Positions 35,353 through 47,299 of a DNA stretch of 64,000 nucleotides are shown one piece after another. The notes under the pieces were generated by a model. That model was not told the DNA's origin and did no database searches. It saw nothing but the letters and a program-made list of their open reading frames with translations. This stretch comes from Citrus sinensis (Eukaryota; Streptophyta; Magnoliopsida; Sapindales; Rutaceae): positions 24,744,501-24,808,500 of the forward strand of contig NC_068561.1 of assembly GCF_022201045.2 (NCBI RefSeq). The letters run 5' to 3'. How positions within the stretch are numbered: the stretch's first letter is position 1; every line of letters begins with the position of its first letter. A program made the translations under genes and the position numbers.

Positions 35353-36177
35353 GAGAACTAAAGCAACCAAGATTAATTCACGAGGCATTGTCTGCATGCG
35401 CAGGCAAGCCAACTTTAAGAGGATTTCTTTCTGGTCTTTTTTGCTATCAATGGTAGTAGGTAAATCAATCCCAATTGACTTGAGCATTTCAAAATTAAAA
35501 AAAAAAACAAAAAAAAAGTTCTGTTGTGTCACGGAAGAAAATTATGTCTATGTATTTGGTATCAAAATTAAAAAAAAAAAAAAAGCGTCAAAACTCTACT
35601 CTCATTTACAAGTCTCCTCATAACCTTAAAAATAATAAGACAAAATGCTGGTAAAAATTTAATGTATACATCCCATTGATTAAAGTCACCGCGGTAGCAT
35701 TAAAGTGCATGCGTAACCCCACTCACTCAGCCAGTGACCGGTGAGGGACCCATCTATGTTTATGATGCTCTCAGGTCCAAACAAAAACTGCATTTCTACT
35801 GTGATTTTTTGACCGCATTTCTCAACCAGCCGCTTGAAAAAAAAAAAAAAAGAAAAAGAAAAGAAAAGGGGTCCAAAAAAGTTAATGCCAGGGGGCGTCC
35901 TTGATGACGTCACATTCATCAATTAATAATAATTGAGTTACACTATAGTTAATTGGCATCGTTTCCCATGGTAAGATTAGACATTGTGTGTGTTGGCCCA
36001 TCAATCAGCCGATTGATTTACGCGGCATCTAATAGTAATAAGTTAAAGGATAATAACAAAACGAAACCACTTTTGGCATTAATTAATTTATCATGGTTTA
36101 TAGCTAACTTGAAAAGGCACGACTCATGTAGCGGGGCTGTCTAGCTCTAGCAGGTGCCTTTTGTTCCCGTAGAGAAT

Positions 36178-36212
<35 letters not shown>

Positions 36213-36483
36213 CTTAAGTTCAATTTTTCACGACATCGATTTGAGCTAGCAAATGAAATTTCCTTAAACAAAAAGGAATCGAATCCTACCAAAGAATCCA
36301 CAATCTCACGATACAACACGCCCTAGCAATACCATCGTCCTGTCATCGCAATAAAGCTCCAAACAGGCAAAAACAACTAAGCATGCACTTTATTCGCCCT
36401 TTGCCTCTGTATCATCTTTCTTCATTTGCCTGCTTTTGAATCCGCGTTGATTCATTTGAAGGTTTTATTTTTTGACAAGCCTT
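35353..36483. other. Intergenic DNA upstream of the U-box gene
   Basis: A-tracts, a (TA)n run at 36179-36210 and no gene. The last 150 bases form the leader of the U-box gene. An in-frame TTG precedes its ATG and is not used as the start here. Confidence 0.35.
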
Positions 36484-38124
36484 ATGGAGATTCAAGCAGT
36501 TGGTACGAGCAGTCCGAAGAGGCAGAAATGGAAGATCTCCTTCTACAGATCATCTTCCTCAATTTCTACAAAAGCCCACCAGCTGCAGAAGCCACAAACA
36601 GCAGAACCGCCCGGAGAGTTTCTGTGTCCCGTTTCGGGCTCTTTAATGGCCGACCCAGTGGTGGTTTCCTCCGGTCACACCTTTGAACGAGCCTGCGCCC
36701 ACGTCTGCAAAACCCTCGGGTTCACGCCAACTCTCGTGGATGGAACAACACCAGATTTCTCCACCGTCATCCCTAACCTCGCCCTCAAGTCCACCATTCT
36801 CAACTGGTGCCACAAACAGTCTTTGAACCCACCCAAACCTCTGGAATTTTCGTCTGCAGAGAAGCTTGTCCGTGCGTCAATGGAGTCATCACAAAGCAAA
36901 GGAAAGGCTATGGCGGTTTCGGAGAAAGAGTTGATTCGAGGAGTCAAAGAGAAGCCATCAGTGAGTTTCAATCACGCCGTCAGTGAGTTAACTCGGAGGC
37001 CAGCTTACTTCTACGCGAGCTCATCAGATGAGTCCATGGGAGAGAGCAGTAAAGTGTCAACTCCTCCTCTGCAACTCACAACACGGCCCAGTTGCTACTC
37101 TTCTTCTTCATCCTCTTCCTCAGAGCTCGAACCGCAAACCCTAAACCACCCTAACTCCAACGAACAAGAAGATTACTTTGTTCAGAAACTCAAGAGCCCA
37201 CAGGTGCATGAAGTCGAAGAAGCTTTGATATCCCTTCGAAAGCTCACAAGGAGCAGAGAAGAAACTAGGGTTTCACTCTGCACTCCCCGCTTACTCTTAG
37301 CCCTACGATCTTTGATCATCTCAAGATACACCAACGTTCAAGTTAATGCAGTTGCTGCATTAGTGAACTTATCTTTAGAGAAAATCAACAAGATGCTGAT
37401 CGTTCGATCAGGACTCGTTCCTCCGATCGTTGACGTGTTAATGGCCGGATCAGCTGAAGCTCAAGAGCACGCTTGCGGCGCGATCTTCAGCTTGGCTCTT
37501 GATGATCAAAACAAGACCGCCATTGGCGTGCTGGGCGCTTTGCCGCCACTTTTGCACTTGCTCAAATCTGATAGTGAGCGGACTCAGCATGACTCGGCAT
37601 TGGCTTTGTATCATCTTTCCCTCGTTAAAAGTAACCGAACAAAGTTAGTTAAGCTCGGGTCTGTTAATGCACTATTGGGCATGGTCAATTCGGGTCACAT
37701 GACGGGTCGGGTTCTGCTAATATTGGGTAATTTGGCCTCTTGTTCGGACGGGCGGGTAGCGGTATTGGATTCGGGTGGAGTGGAGTGTTTGGTGGGTATG
37801 TTGAGGAAGGGGACTGAGTTGAGTGAGTCGACTCAGGAGAGTTGTGTGTCAGTCCTGTATGCACTGAGTCATGGAGGTTTGAGGTTTAAGGGCTTGGCCG
37901 CAGCGGCTGGCATGGCGGAGGTGTTGATGAGGATGGAGAGGGTGGGGAGTGAGCACGTGAAGGAGAAGGCAAAGAGAATGCTGGAATTGATGAAAGGGAG
38001 GGCTGAGGAAGAAGAGGAGGGTGTTGATTGGGACGAGTTGCTTGACTCGGGGTTAGTGAGTCGGAGTCGGTTTCGACTCGGGTATGGAAGGGGTGAGTCT
38101 ACTGGAAACTCGTCCGAGTTTTGA
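36484..38124 (+). CDS. U-box E3 ubiquitin ligase with ARM repeats (PUB40/41-like)
   Basis: Intronless, 546 residues. The start is the ATG of MEIQAVGTSSPKRQKWKISF. A basic/Ser-rich N-terminus (PKRQKWKISFYRSSSS) is typical of the PUB38-41 group. The U-box spans about 45-120: PGEFLCPVSGSLMADPVVVSSGHTFERACAH, TPDFSTVIPNLALKSTILNWC. A Ser-rich linker of about 100 residues follows. Armadillo repeats cover about 225-500 (VQVNAVAALVNLSLEKINKM, AQEHACGAIFSLALDDQNK, TQHDSALALYHLSLVKSNRT, GRVLLILGNLASCSDGR, STQESCVSVLYALSHGGLRF). The U-box recruits an E2 and the ARM repeats bind substrate. Relatives act in brassinosteroid and abscisic-acid responses, but the substrate of this one cannot be told from sequence. 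The U-box spacing looks intact. Confidence 0.92.
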   Translation: MEIQAVGTSSPKRQKWKISFYRSSSSISTKAHQLQKPQTAEPPGEFLCPVSGSLMADPVVVSSGHTFERACAHVCKTLGFTPTLVDGTTPDFSTVIPNLALKSTILNWCHKQSLNPPKPLEFSSAEKLVRASMESSQSKGKAMAVSEKELIRGVKEKPSVSFNHAVSELTRRPAYFYASSSDESMGESSKVSTPPLQLTTRPSCYSSSSSSSSELEPQTLNHPNSNEQEDYFVQKLKSPQVHEVEEALISLRKLTRSREETRVSLCTPRLLLALRSLIISRYTNVQVNAVAALVNLSLEKINKMLIVRSGLVPPIVDVLMAGSAEAQEHACGAIFSLALDDQNKTAIGVLGALPPLLHLLKSDSERTQHDSALALYHLSLVKSNRTKLVKLGSVNALLGMVNSGHMTGRVLLILGNLASCSDGRVAVLDSGGVECLVGMLRKGTELSESTQESCVSVLYALSHGGLRFKGLAAAAGMAEVLMRMERVGSEHVKEKAKRMLELMKGRAEEEEEGVDWDELLDSGLVSRSRFRLGYGRGESTGNSSEF

Positions 38125-40075
38125 GTACAGTTAAATTTATGCTTTTTATTCTTTAAGTTGGGCTTTTTTTGGGCCATGTGCTTTGTAATTATTGGTTAAT
38201 TTTTTTTTTTTTCTTTCTTTTCTGTAAGAAAGAGAGAACAAGAATAATGAAGTTTGTAAGTGGGGCTTTGGGGCGCTTTTTTTTTTTTCTCTCCTCTGAA
38301 AAAGTGTAAACAAGTGCTTTTAGAGAGCGATTGTGAAGTATTTGGAAGGAAAAAAGAAAAAAGGAAAAAAAAAAGTGATTCTGAGAATTTATTTTATTCC
38401 GTCCCATATGTCTATTTAGCAAAAGGTATTATTATTGTGCAGCGGCATACATGGTGGTAGTCATAATAATCATACGGTTTGAACAGTTCACATTATGTTT
38501 CATTGGAAATGCAGCAGGTAATTTGGGCTAAGTCCACTTGATAGCCTTTTCTTTGAAATCCATTAGGCCCAAGGAATGGTAAAGAAAGCCCTTACCATCA
38601 TCATCAATCCACACTGAAAGCCTTGGGCTCAAAGTAGAGCACATTTTGCTTCTCAAATTGTCCGACAATGTAGCCACGTTGGACACTCAACACAACATGA
38701 AGTAGCGTAGAAAATTTAAGCTATTAGGTGTAGAATCTAACAGTTAAGACTCAAGAATGAATCCAGAAGCTTAAATATTCAAGAAGTCCAACATGAATAC
38801 AAAGCTGCCAGTGGGCACTGGCCCAATGCCAACCTCAAAGCCAAGGTCAAGGAGAGTATTAGGTCAATAATCATCATCGAAACACCGAGAGTATGTAATA
38901 GAGCTTTACTTTATGATCATATTGAGGATAATAATACGAAACTGCTTTTTTTGGTTATCACATATGAACTCTGTTGACTGTTGTTAATGTAATCACATTC
39001 TCTAACTTGCTGATACAATGCCAGGGAAAATTAAAAAAAAAAATGTAGATATTCTACTTCTATGTGTTAGCCCTCTGAAGTAACTAAGGTCGGTGAAGTT
39101 AAATGAGAGAAAAAAAATTAATGTCTTCACAACAAGATTCATGATGGCAGAGGTGGGTTGTGCCTGACATGAGAGGCCAAGCATGCATTGATAAAGAAAC
39201 ATTTCCTAGACATGAAAATATGAAGTTACCCATTTTAAGAAGCACAACTAATTTTAGTTCAATCATTCAAAAGCCACGCACATGCAAGGAAAAATTCTGC
39301 ACAACAATCACCACTTACGGTCCTTTTGAATGAATAAAGTTTTAGCTCCTAAATAGGTCTCATATTATATGGTCAATCCCCATCTAAAGATAATCAAACC
39401 CACATGACTGGCAGGGTCCATTGAATGATTGAACATTTCCCCAGAGATGCACAAAACTATTAAACATTAAATATGTATTAAGCTATCCAATAAAATACAG
39501 ATCTATGTTTAAAAGAATCGATTAGAGGACAGAAAGAAGAGCCGAAACTCAACACAAACAATTGAGCTACTCAGCGCAACCAATATTCATAATTAAAAAA
39601 CAAAGCATCCTTCCTTCATTTTCATCAATATTATACTCCTAATTTAAACCAATTAATATATAGTCTCTTGTTTCCACAAACACAATCTCCAAAAACAAAT
39701 CTGTAATTACCCTTTAATCAATTAACAGAAAATGGGAATCTTCAATCCATTACTCCCACTAAGCCAACACAATCACCAGGGCACCAAAATAAGATGAGGC
39801 ACAGAACCCAGATGAGAACAATTAACAAAAACAAAAATGGCCATTGCTAAAGAACAAGAAGAAGATTATCGAACCAAGAAACATAGAATAAATGAACATG
39901 TATAATTATCCTCGACATGATAAATGGTACAAACATGTATACATAATTATCAGATCCTCACAGCCAAAAGAACAAAGAATTTAAACCAAAATCATTTTCT
40001 ATTCCTCAATGCAACTTTACCACAAATCACAACAATGAAAAACAACTCCACAAGCTCGAATATTTTTTAATGCTT
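38125..40075. other. Intergenic DNA between U-box and peroxidase genes
   Basis: Convergent 3' ends. T- and A-rich tracts lie near 38199 and 38280. No gene, RNA or clear repeat seen. Confidence 0.35.
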
Positions 40076-41059
40076 TCAGTTAAAAGCATCACACCTGCGC
40101 CTAACCTCTCCTCTTCTTCCGGTCTTAATACCATAAAGACTAAGCTTCTCCATAGCTCTAGCAAACGCCTTAAAGAACTCATTTTGATCTCTCGCATAAA
40201 GCTCCACATAAGGCTTTGTTCTTGGATCATTAAACAACCCATGATCTGACTCCAAAAGCCCCAACCCTTTAGGCAGATTCTGATAGTACAAGTTATCAAA
40301 CTTGTTGGGACTCATAATATCATTGAACACAGACAAAGTAGGGTTCTTTTGATAATCAGCGCAAGCCTTCTGCAAAGCCTCGGCAAATCTTGGATTATAA
40401 TGAGCATCATAATAAGGTATCCTGCTGTAATTATAAATATTACCACTAAATTCGTTACAATGAGAGAATCCAATAGTGTGAGCACCACTCAGAGCCACCA
40501 TTTCTTGAACTGAAAATTTTCTTTTTGCAAATACATCAATAATCTGTGACATGGGCATGGTTGGCTTTGGAAGGTTCCCTTCAACATCAGCGGCTTTTGA
40601 GACCCTCACATCTTTACGGCCCAAATAGACATTGTAATACGGGCCACCCACCATTGTGACCAGATCACGAGTGGCAACGGCGAGGATGTCGGAGCAGGAG
40701 ACAGTGTTGGGACACTGAAGCTCAAGGGCTGTCTTCGCACGGGTGATGACGTCAAATGCGTCGCCGGGGAGGGAGAGATTGATGTCAGCATCACGCTCGG
40801 CCTTGTTGAAGGGGGTTGAGGTTATGAGGATGGAGGAGTCGCAGCCGTTGAGGAGACAGTCGTGGAAGAAGAGGCGGAGGGTGGCGGCGGCGGTGGTGGG
40901 GCTTGTGATTTGCTTGTTGGTGATTGTATCTTGCATGATTTGGCTGAATCTTGGGCATGATTTTGAGTAGTAGTCGATGCTGAGTCTAGATTCTGTGAGG
41001 TTTGCAAGAAATGAGAATGAGAAGATGAGAATGCAGAGAGCTTGCTGAGGTTTTGTCAT
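40076..41059 (-). CDS. Class III secretory peroxidase
   Basis: Intronless, 327 residues. It uses hydrogen peroxide to oxidise phenolics (lignin, suberin or wall cross-links) in the apoplast. Signal peptide about 1-24 (ALCILIFSFSFLANLTESR). The mature start LSIDYYSKSCPRF is typical. The distal haem site is RLFFHDC (Arg and His present), followed by LLNGCDSSIL where most members have FVxGCDAS. Next come AERDADINLSLPGDAFDV, TVSCSDILAVATRDLV, and the proximal haem site MVALSGAHTIGFSHC. The late part is FDNLYYQNLPKGLGLLESDHGL and the C-terminal RRRCDAFN. The eight conserved cysteines appear to be present. Loss of the usual three introns and the FHDCLLNGCDSS variant recall the Arabidopsis PER41/PER63/PER65 subgroup, a comparison made from memory. 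Confidence 0.94.
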   Translation of the reverse strand: MTKPQQALCILIFSFSFLANLTESRLSIDYYSKSCPRFSQIMQDTITNKQITSPTTAAATLRLFFHDCLLNGCDSSILITSTPFNKAERDADINLSLPGDAFDVITRAKTALELQCPNTVSCSDILAVATRDLVTMVGGPYYNVYLGRKDVRVSKAADVEGNLPKPTMPMSQIIDVFAKRKFSVQEMVALSGAHTIGFSHCNEFSGNIYNYSRIPYYDAHYNPRFAEALQKACADYQKNPTLSVFNDIMSPNKFDNLYYQNLPKGLGLLESDHGLFNDPRTKPYVELYARDQNEFFKAFARAMEKLSLYGIKTGRRGEVRRRCDAFN

Positions 41060-41477
41060 TTCTGGTGTTGAGAGGGGTGCTGGCTGCTTGCTGAAGCTCG
41101 CTCAAAGGAGAGCTAAAGAAGTGCTTTTGGGGCTTAAAAATAAGCACTTTGAGAAGAGCGGCAGTAGTGTGGAGGGTTTAAGTTTCACCAAGGAAGAAAC
41201 CCAAAAAAAAAAAAGCACTTATTTTACTAGTGCTTTCTTAGTGTAAGACAGTGAGAAAGAGGAGAGACGTTTATCAATCAACACCAATCACGGGGTCGTC
41301 GGCTCTATTACTGTAAGAATAGGGGCCCACGTTAATGTGGGTTGTTTGAATAAAGATTAAGGCTACGTTTGGTGGGTTAGGAATAAAATGAGTAATTATC
41401 AAATTCGTCATTGTGGTTTATAAAAGTAACAAATAGGTCCCAGATATATCGAATTTGTCTCAAATTCGTCCCTGCTG
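41060..41477. other. Peroxidase promoter region
   Basis: AAGTGCTT and its inverse AAGCACTT occur repeatedly between about 41118 and 41235, including one short hairpin-like pair (GAAGTGCTTTTGGGGC / AAATAAGCACTTTGAG) within 100 bases of the start codon. No transposon or gene seen, though GGCTACGTTTGGTGGG near 41362 resembles a MITE end. Confidence 0.35.
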
Positions 41478-42363
41478 CAGGGATGGCAAAATATGGGTAT
41501 GGGTCCAGGTTTGGCCTTCCTGGTTCCAGACCCGGATACCAAAATATTGTACCGGATCCAGATTTAAACCCAGTTTTTATGACACTGAGTTCAATACAGG
41601 TTAAACCCGGAATAATATGAGTTTTCGGATTTCGGGTTTTCAACCCGGATCACATACAAATAAAAAAATAAAAAAATCAAATACACTTTATAAATTTACA
41701 AAACCAGATTCTACACAAATCTATTACAAATGCATATTTTAAATTTCAAAGCAATAAACCATTTACAAATATAGATCCATGACATAACATTCACAAAATA
41801 CAAATTCATGTCTACAATTCAAAATCGCAATTCACGGATTTAGTTCACAAACTTCAACGATCGGTGTCAGTTGAAACAATGAACAATGACTGTTGATGAT
41901 ATGATGATGATGAACACGTCGCAACCGCGAGTGCGATTCACAAAAGGTGGATGAACGGCAGCCACAATCGAGATTACGATGGACAAATGGAGGCCGATGA
42001 TGATGATGAACATGAACACAGCGATGCGAAACGATGGCGAGTAACAACAATGATTTGATGAAGAGAAGAGAAGAGAAGAGGTGAAGAGATGGGAGAAGAA
42101 CGACATAGGCGATTATGGAAGTGGGAACTAGGAATTAGGGCATCAGTTTTTTTCCCCCTTTTTATATTAAAAAAAAAATAAACATAATGCTAAAATAAGA
42201 ATATCCGGGACCAGATTCTGCATATTTGTGTTTATGCGAACCCGGAAACATTCGGGTTGGCAAAATCGTACCCGGATGTCGGATTTATTTTAATTTGGTA
42301 CGGGTTAAACCCGGCTTAGATTATCCAGGTTCGTCTGGGTCCAATGTTAAATTGCCGTCCCTA
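41478..42363. mobile_element. Non-autonomous hAT-like element
   Basis: An 886-bp segment starting CAGGGATGGCAA and ending TTGCCGTCCCTA. The 12-bp termini are inverted repeats with one interior mismatch and the C/T asymmetry at the outermost base that the maize Ac element also shows. Subterminal zones carry many GGGT/ACCC and CCGGAT/ATCCGG words in opposite orientation (GACCCGGATACC and ACCGGATCC on the left; CCCGGATGTCGG and GGTACGGGTTAAACCC on the right), which is the usual layout of transposase-binding sites. The core has an ATGATGATG and GAAGA-repeat stretch and no transposase. An exact 8-bp target duplication is not evident, although CTGCTG / CTGTTG flank the ends. Confidence 0.65.
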
Positions 42364-43387
42364 CTGTTGCTACTGTTGGGACTACCGAGTAGGAACTAAT
42401 TCTATAGCAAGAGATAAGTCATTTGAGAGGAAATTTTGTTATAATAGAAAAAATTTGGAACTTATTCTATTTATAAATCCTTTGCATCAAATTAAGGAAA
42501 AATAATAAAATTGTGTAAGTATTATTTGTGTTAACAAAGTTAGATGATAGTAATTAATATGACTAGCAATGGAAAAAAAATGTTTAACTCGAATCGGAAG
42601 GATTTGTTGTTTCAAGTGTTGGTTTTTAGTTCAGTTTGAGATTTTAAAAGTGGCAAAAAAATAAAAATAAAGAGAAAAATATTGATTTGATTTTTTTGAA
42701 AAAAAAAACAACATTTATCCACTCCTAATTATATTTGAGAGAAAAAATACCATCGACTGAAATAAACTTAATTTTGTTTTTAAAAAAAAACTAAATCAAA
42801 AGTCTAAAAGATTTTGATTTTTCTTATTATTTCTTTGGTGTTGAATATTCAAATGAAATGAAAATAAAATTAAATTGAAACGGATATTGCCCACCCATGG
42901 TAGACGGCAAAAATGGATATCAGAAGTGGTAAAACCTATGAACTTATCTATTACGTAGACAAATTATGGGGACTAATTTGATAATTTCACAAGATAAATT
43001 GCATATTCAATTTCCGCGTGGAGTTCAAAATGTAATTCAATAATCTTGAAAAAAAAATGTTAAAAAAAAAATACAGTGTATGTGGTTGGAGCAAACTGGA
43101 AATGGAGGCGATGAAGGTAACGTGGGCCCCTAAAGTCATCAGCAGACGGTTATATTATTTAGGACGTTTTATAATTGGATTTTTTAATGAAAATAATTAA
43201 CAATAGTAATAACAAGAATTGAAAAAAGGGTCTGCCTAATGTGCATCTCGTGTATGCATGCTTCGTTACATGCAGCCAACACAACCGTTACATGTGTGCA
43301 ATAATGATCGTAAAGTAACCGATTATTCTGGTTGAATTCACAACCATCCTTGTTTGTGTGTAAGTGTTCCAAGTCGTTTACTCTTGT

Positions 43388-43540
43388 CACAAGTTTTGTG
43401 GTTAGTGTCTCTTATTGTCTCAACCGCTGCTCGTTAATAGTCCAACTAATTTACCCCATGTCACAAGTATTGTAGCTGCTCTCTTGTTGTCTCAACTACT
43501 TGACATTAAGCCACAAGTTTAGTAAGAAACTCTCCCAATA
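43388..43540. repeat. Imperfect ~74-bp direct repeat
   Basis: CACAAGTTTTGTGGTTAGT...TTGTCTCAAC recurs 74 bp on as CACAAGTATTGTAGCTGCT...TTGTCTCAAC, and a third partial copy CACAAGTTTAGTAAG starts at 43512. Confidence 0.6.
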
Positions 43541-44269
43541 CTTGTATTTTTAGTATGTTTAATTCAAGATAAATATAATACCATGACATGATTTTCTTAA
43601 ATACAATGTTAATTAGAATTAACTATTATAATATTATATATCCAAGTAGGATTAAATTTAGTTCTCTAATTATTAAATTATTTAATGATTAAATTCCACA
43701 AATTTGTTTTCATATCTTCTAAGTAATATTTTTCAAGTCACAACTTACACTAATACAATCCTAATTCAAATTAAATTTTTTCCAAGTGATTTTTTTCTTT
43801 TTAAGTGGATGATAGCTGAATTGAAATGAATAGAAAAATATAATTTGGACCATGAGAATGCAGAGTGGGATAAAGGAGAAATTTTAGAATCGGCCATACT
43901 ACAAGCAAATTATGTTATGTCATTTGTGTATGTGTTTTGAAGAATCAACATACAATTCATGGTTATATAAAATTAAAACAGACATGTCATGTATGTATTA
44001 AATGATCATATTACATGTGATATAGTATTGAAATCAAAGTGGTGTTAATGAGGATGCCTTAAAGGTGATATAAAATCTTTACGCTCTAAATTAATATTAG
44101 CGTGAATATTATTTCTTAATTTATATAACAATTGAATTGTTGAACCTTACTTAGCATTGTTTTATATATATATGATTTTTTTTCTATAATACTTTTTTTA
44201 CAAATTAAAATAAGAAAAAAGAGTTATACTCCCATTATATAAAAAACCATATAGTATTCTAGAAAAAAT

Positions 44270-44835
44270 CCGTGATTGCAATTGTAATTATTATTTTAAT
44301 ACAAATTGTCAATAGTTATAATTGCCACTGAACTGAAATGGTAAATGTCGTTGACATTGTGATTGGAAATTTAGAATTGTAATTGTAATTATAATTGTAA
44401 TTGGAATTGTAATTGTGATAGGAACTGTAATTGCTATTAGAATTATAATTATCGATGTCGTGGAAGTTGTAATTGTAATTGTTATCGCTGTTGTAATTAT
44501 TTTTGTAGAATTACAACTGTATTTGTAGTGTTAATTATAAATAATAATACAATTATAATTGTGATTGTAATTGCAATTGTAATTACAACTGCTATTCTAT
44601 TTATTGTTACAACTTCAATTCTGATATTGATGTTGCTATTGTAATTGTTATTAAATAAATTGTAAGTATTGTGATTGGAATTACAATTGAAATTAAAGTT
44701 GTAATGGTTGTTTTAAAACTGAATTCGGAATTAATAATAAAAATTTATATGTAGTTATTGTAATTTTAATTTTAATGGTAAGAAATTGCAAGTGAAATTA
44801 TAAATTGTAAATATAATTAAAATTGTAATTAGAAT
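44270..44835. repeat. Degenerate (AATTGT)n / (AATTGTAATTGC)n field
   Basis: For over 500 bp the hexamer AATTGT (also AATTAT, AATTGC, AATTGG) is repeated with frequent substitutions and indels, for example GTAATTATAATTGTAATTGG. It looks like an old decayed simple-sequence expansion. Confidence 0.75.
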
Positions 44836-46826
44836 TTTACTCGAAAGATTGTCCATGACATGCTTTTCAATTTTGAATGAGAAAGAGAAGCAACAGTAAC
44901 TAATTTCTTAAGAGCAGTACATTGACTTTCTCGTTCCAACTGGGTCACCACATACCGTTGCTGCCAGTCACCCACACACTCTCAATTGTATTTTAAGATA
45001 ACTTCCAGCCGCTGATTGTATGAAGCATCAAATCCAGTGGTCTATATTTTTTAAAATATCTTAATTACATGCGATCTATAATAAATCTAGTGCATGATAG
45101 TCTTAGCCTTAAAATTATTTAAATATAAAAAGCTTGAAAGAAACGGTTTCTTTGGCGCATATTTCGACACTCACATGAGGTATCATGTTGTGGTTTCCTA
45201 CTTCCCTCCTATTTCTTCAACGCGTTACATTCATGGGTCCCATCATTCTTCTCGGTGATTTAATAAATATTTGTTTAGTATTAATATCTTGATTTGATTG
45301 CCCATTTTATCTTTGTTTTAAAAAAATATTTCAAAATATTTTCATAATTAAATATATTACACTGTCACTTTTAATTTTTTTTAATAATACTCATGCAACA
45401 ATATTCTTCAGATATTAATGAAAAAGAAAAATATTAATTTATCAAATTAATCTTTAAAAGTAATTTTTTTAATAATACATGAATTTTTATGTTATTATTT
45501 TAATTTTAAGATTAATTTGGTAAATTAATTTTGTTTATAGAATAATCATTAGTAAGATTGTTATAATGATATTAATAAACATTACTTTAAGTTGGCTGGT
45601 GTTTATTTTATTTATGAATAATTATTAGTGAGATTATCTCACAAGTTTAAAAAGTACTAGTTATTTTATATTGATATTTATTAGTTAATTGCTGATAAAT
45701 AATTATTGATTAATTTACTAATTAATGTCAAGAATATTATCTAATTAGTATTATTGTAAAAGTCAAGAAAAAGTAAGGGCCACAATGTAACATATTTATC
45801 CATAGGAATGTCTTAATGTGTGTTTTAAAATATAAGAATTAAATGGACATTTAAATCAAAATATAGAAACTAAATGATCATTGATCTTAAAAAAAATACA
45901 AAAGATTTATCTTTTATTTTTATTTTTATTTTTTTGGAATACAATTTGATAATTAAGGTTGGAAGTTGAAACTATGTTGAGATTTGGGTGGCTTTCTGCC
46001 CCTCGGAAAAAAAAAATACATTTTTGAGATTTTAATCTCATATATTTTATGATTGGAAAAGGTTTGGTTTTGATTTATGTAATATTTAAAAGTGATTTGA
46101 AAAAAAAAAAAAAAGAAATTCAAACAAAAGGATTGCATGAAAGAAACAAATTATAGGAGCGGTCTTCAAAGATTCATAGCCACGAACGAACTGCTGCCAG
46201 TCAAAAATAAAAAAAAAAAGTTAAAAGAAGGAACTTTTGAAAAGAGTGGAAGGTGGGAAACTTTCTTTTCAAGTAGAATCATATCACCCTTCAGAAACTC
46301 AACAGCGTCGATAGATAATTGATGTTCTTCTTCAAGTTTTGATTAGTAAACTAAAATCCCATCTATTAAATCAAAAACATGCATTAATTGCATGCACTCT
46401 TGAAATGATTGCTTCAAAAGCAATCAATATTGTGGATTATATTATCTTACTGGTTAATATTCTTTCCTGGAAATGTGTAATCTTATTGGAAAAAAATGTT
46501 TCGGTGAAAGATCATTTAAATGTAATTGTGCATATAAACAAAAAGACCGGGTTTTAGCCAAGTGATGACTGACAGCAATATTGAAGTGCCTAAATTCCAC
46601 AAAAACAAAAACAATCCAATATCTATCAGTAAACAGCTAAAATGACCAAAATAAGCACAAGATTATTAGGTGTTAGGAGGCTGTGTGTTTTAATTGCACA
46701 TGCAAGATGGTCCCATTCCAAGATGAAGTCCAGCTGTTGGCTCTTGGGTTCAAGTCTATTTCAATATCAACAGCTCATTATTCCTATTCTGTCTATACAC
46801 TCACAGCTTGAATTTACAATCAAAAT

Positions 46827-47288
46827 GGGAAAATTATTCACCGTCTATCTATTTTTTTTTATTTTTTTAAAAATACATAATTTTTTTTTTGGTTGAAATC
46901 TATCTGAAGTTACATTTTTTTTTTTACTTTTTTACTTCCGTTTGGAGACCGTTAAGAAAACTAACGGAATATTGTGTAAATGATTTTTTTTACTCTCAAA
47001 TATATAAGATAAATTATTCACTGACCTTTTTTTTGTATTTTTTTAAAAATACAAAATTTTTTATTTTTGCCAAACTCCACTTGAAGTTATATTGTTTTGC
47101 ACATTTCCACTAATGTGTCGTTGTGAAATGATAATTTTACCTTTATGATGTCAGTAAAGTTCTAATGGTGTTATAACGAGAGTGAATCAATGAAAAAAAT
47201 GTTAACTTCAGATGGATTCCAGTAAAAAAAAAGATTTGTGTATTTTTTAAAAAAGGTGAAAAAATAGGTAGACGGTAGATAATTTTCC
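46827..47288. mobile_element. Mutator-type MITE, copy 2
   Basis: Second copy of the element at 5898-6374, in the same orientation. It has the same internal blocks (GACCGTTAAGAAAACTAACG, GATGATGTCAGTAAAGTTCTAA-like, TAACGAGAGTGAA, ATGAAAAAAATGTTAA) and the same inverted ends (GGGAAAATTATTCACCGTC and, in reverse, GGAAAATTATCTACCGTC). Target duplication is degraded (AATCAAAAT / CAGTAAAAT), so this copy is probably older or mutated at the flank. Confidence 0.78.
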
Positions 47289-47299
47289 AGTAAAATATT

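Larger units (their letters stand above)
42364..46826. other. Gene-free AT-rich region
   Basis: No gene supported over about 4.4 kb. It holds a short imperfect repeat at 43388-43540 and a degenerate (AATTGT)n field at about 44270-44835, with homopolymer tracts elsewhere. Confidence 0.4.

Noticed and set aside
36472-36483. Upstream extension of the U-box protein by four residues
   Set aside because: It would need a TTG start; the ATG at 36484 is used instead.
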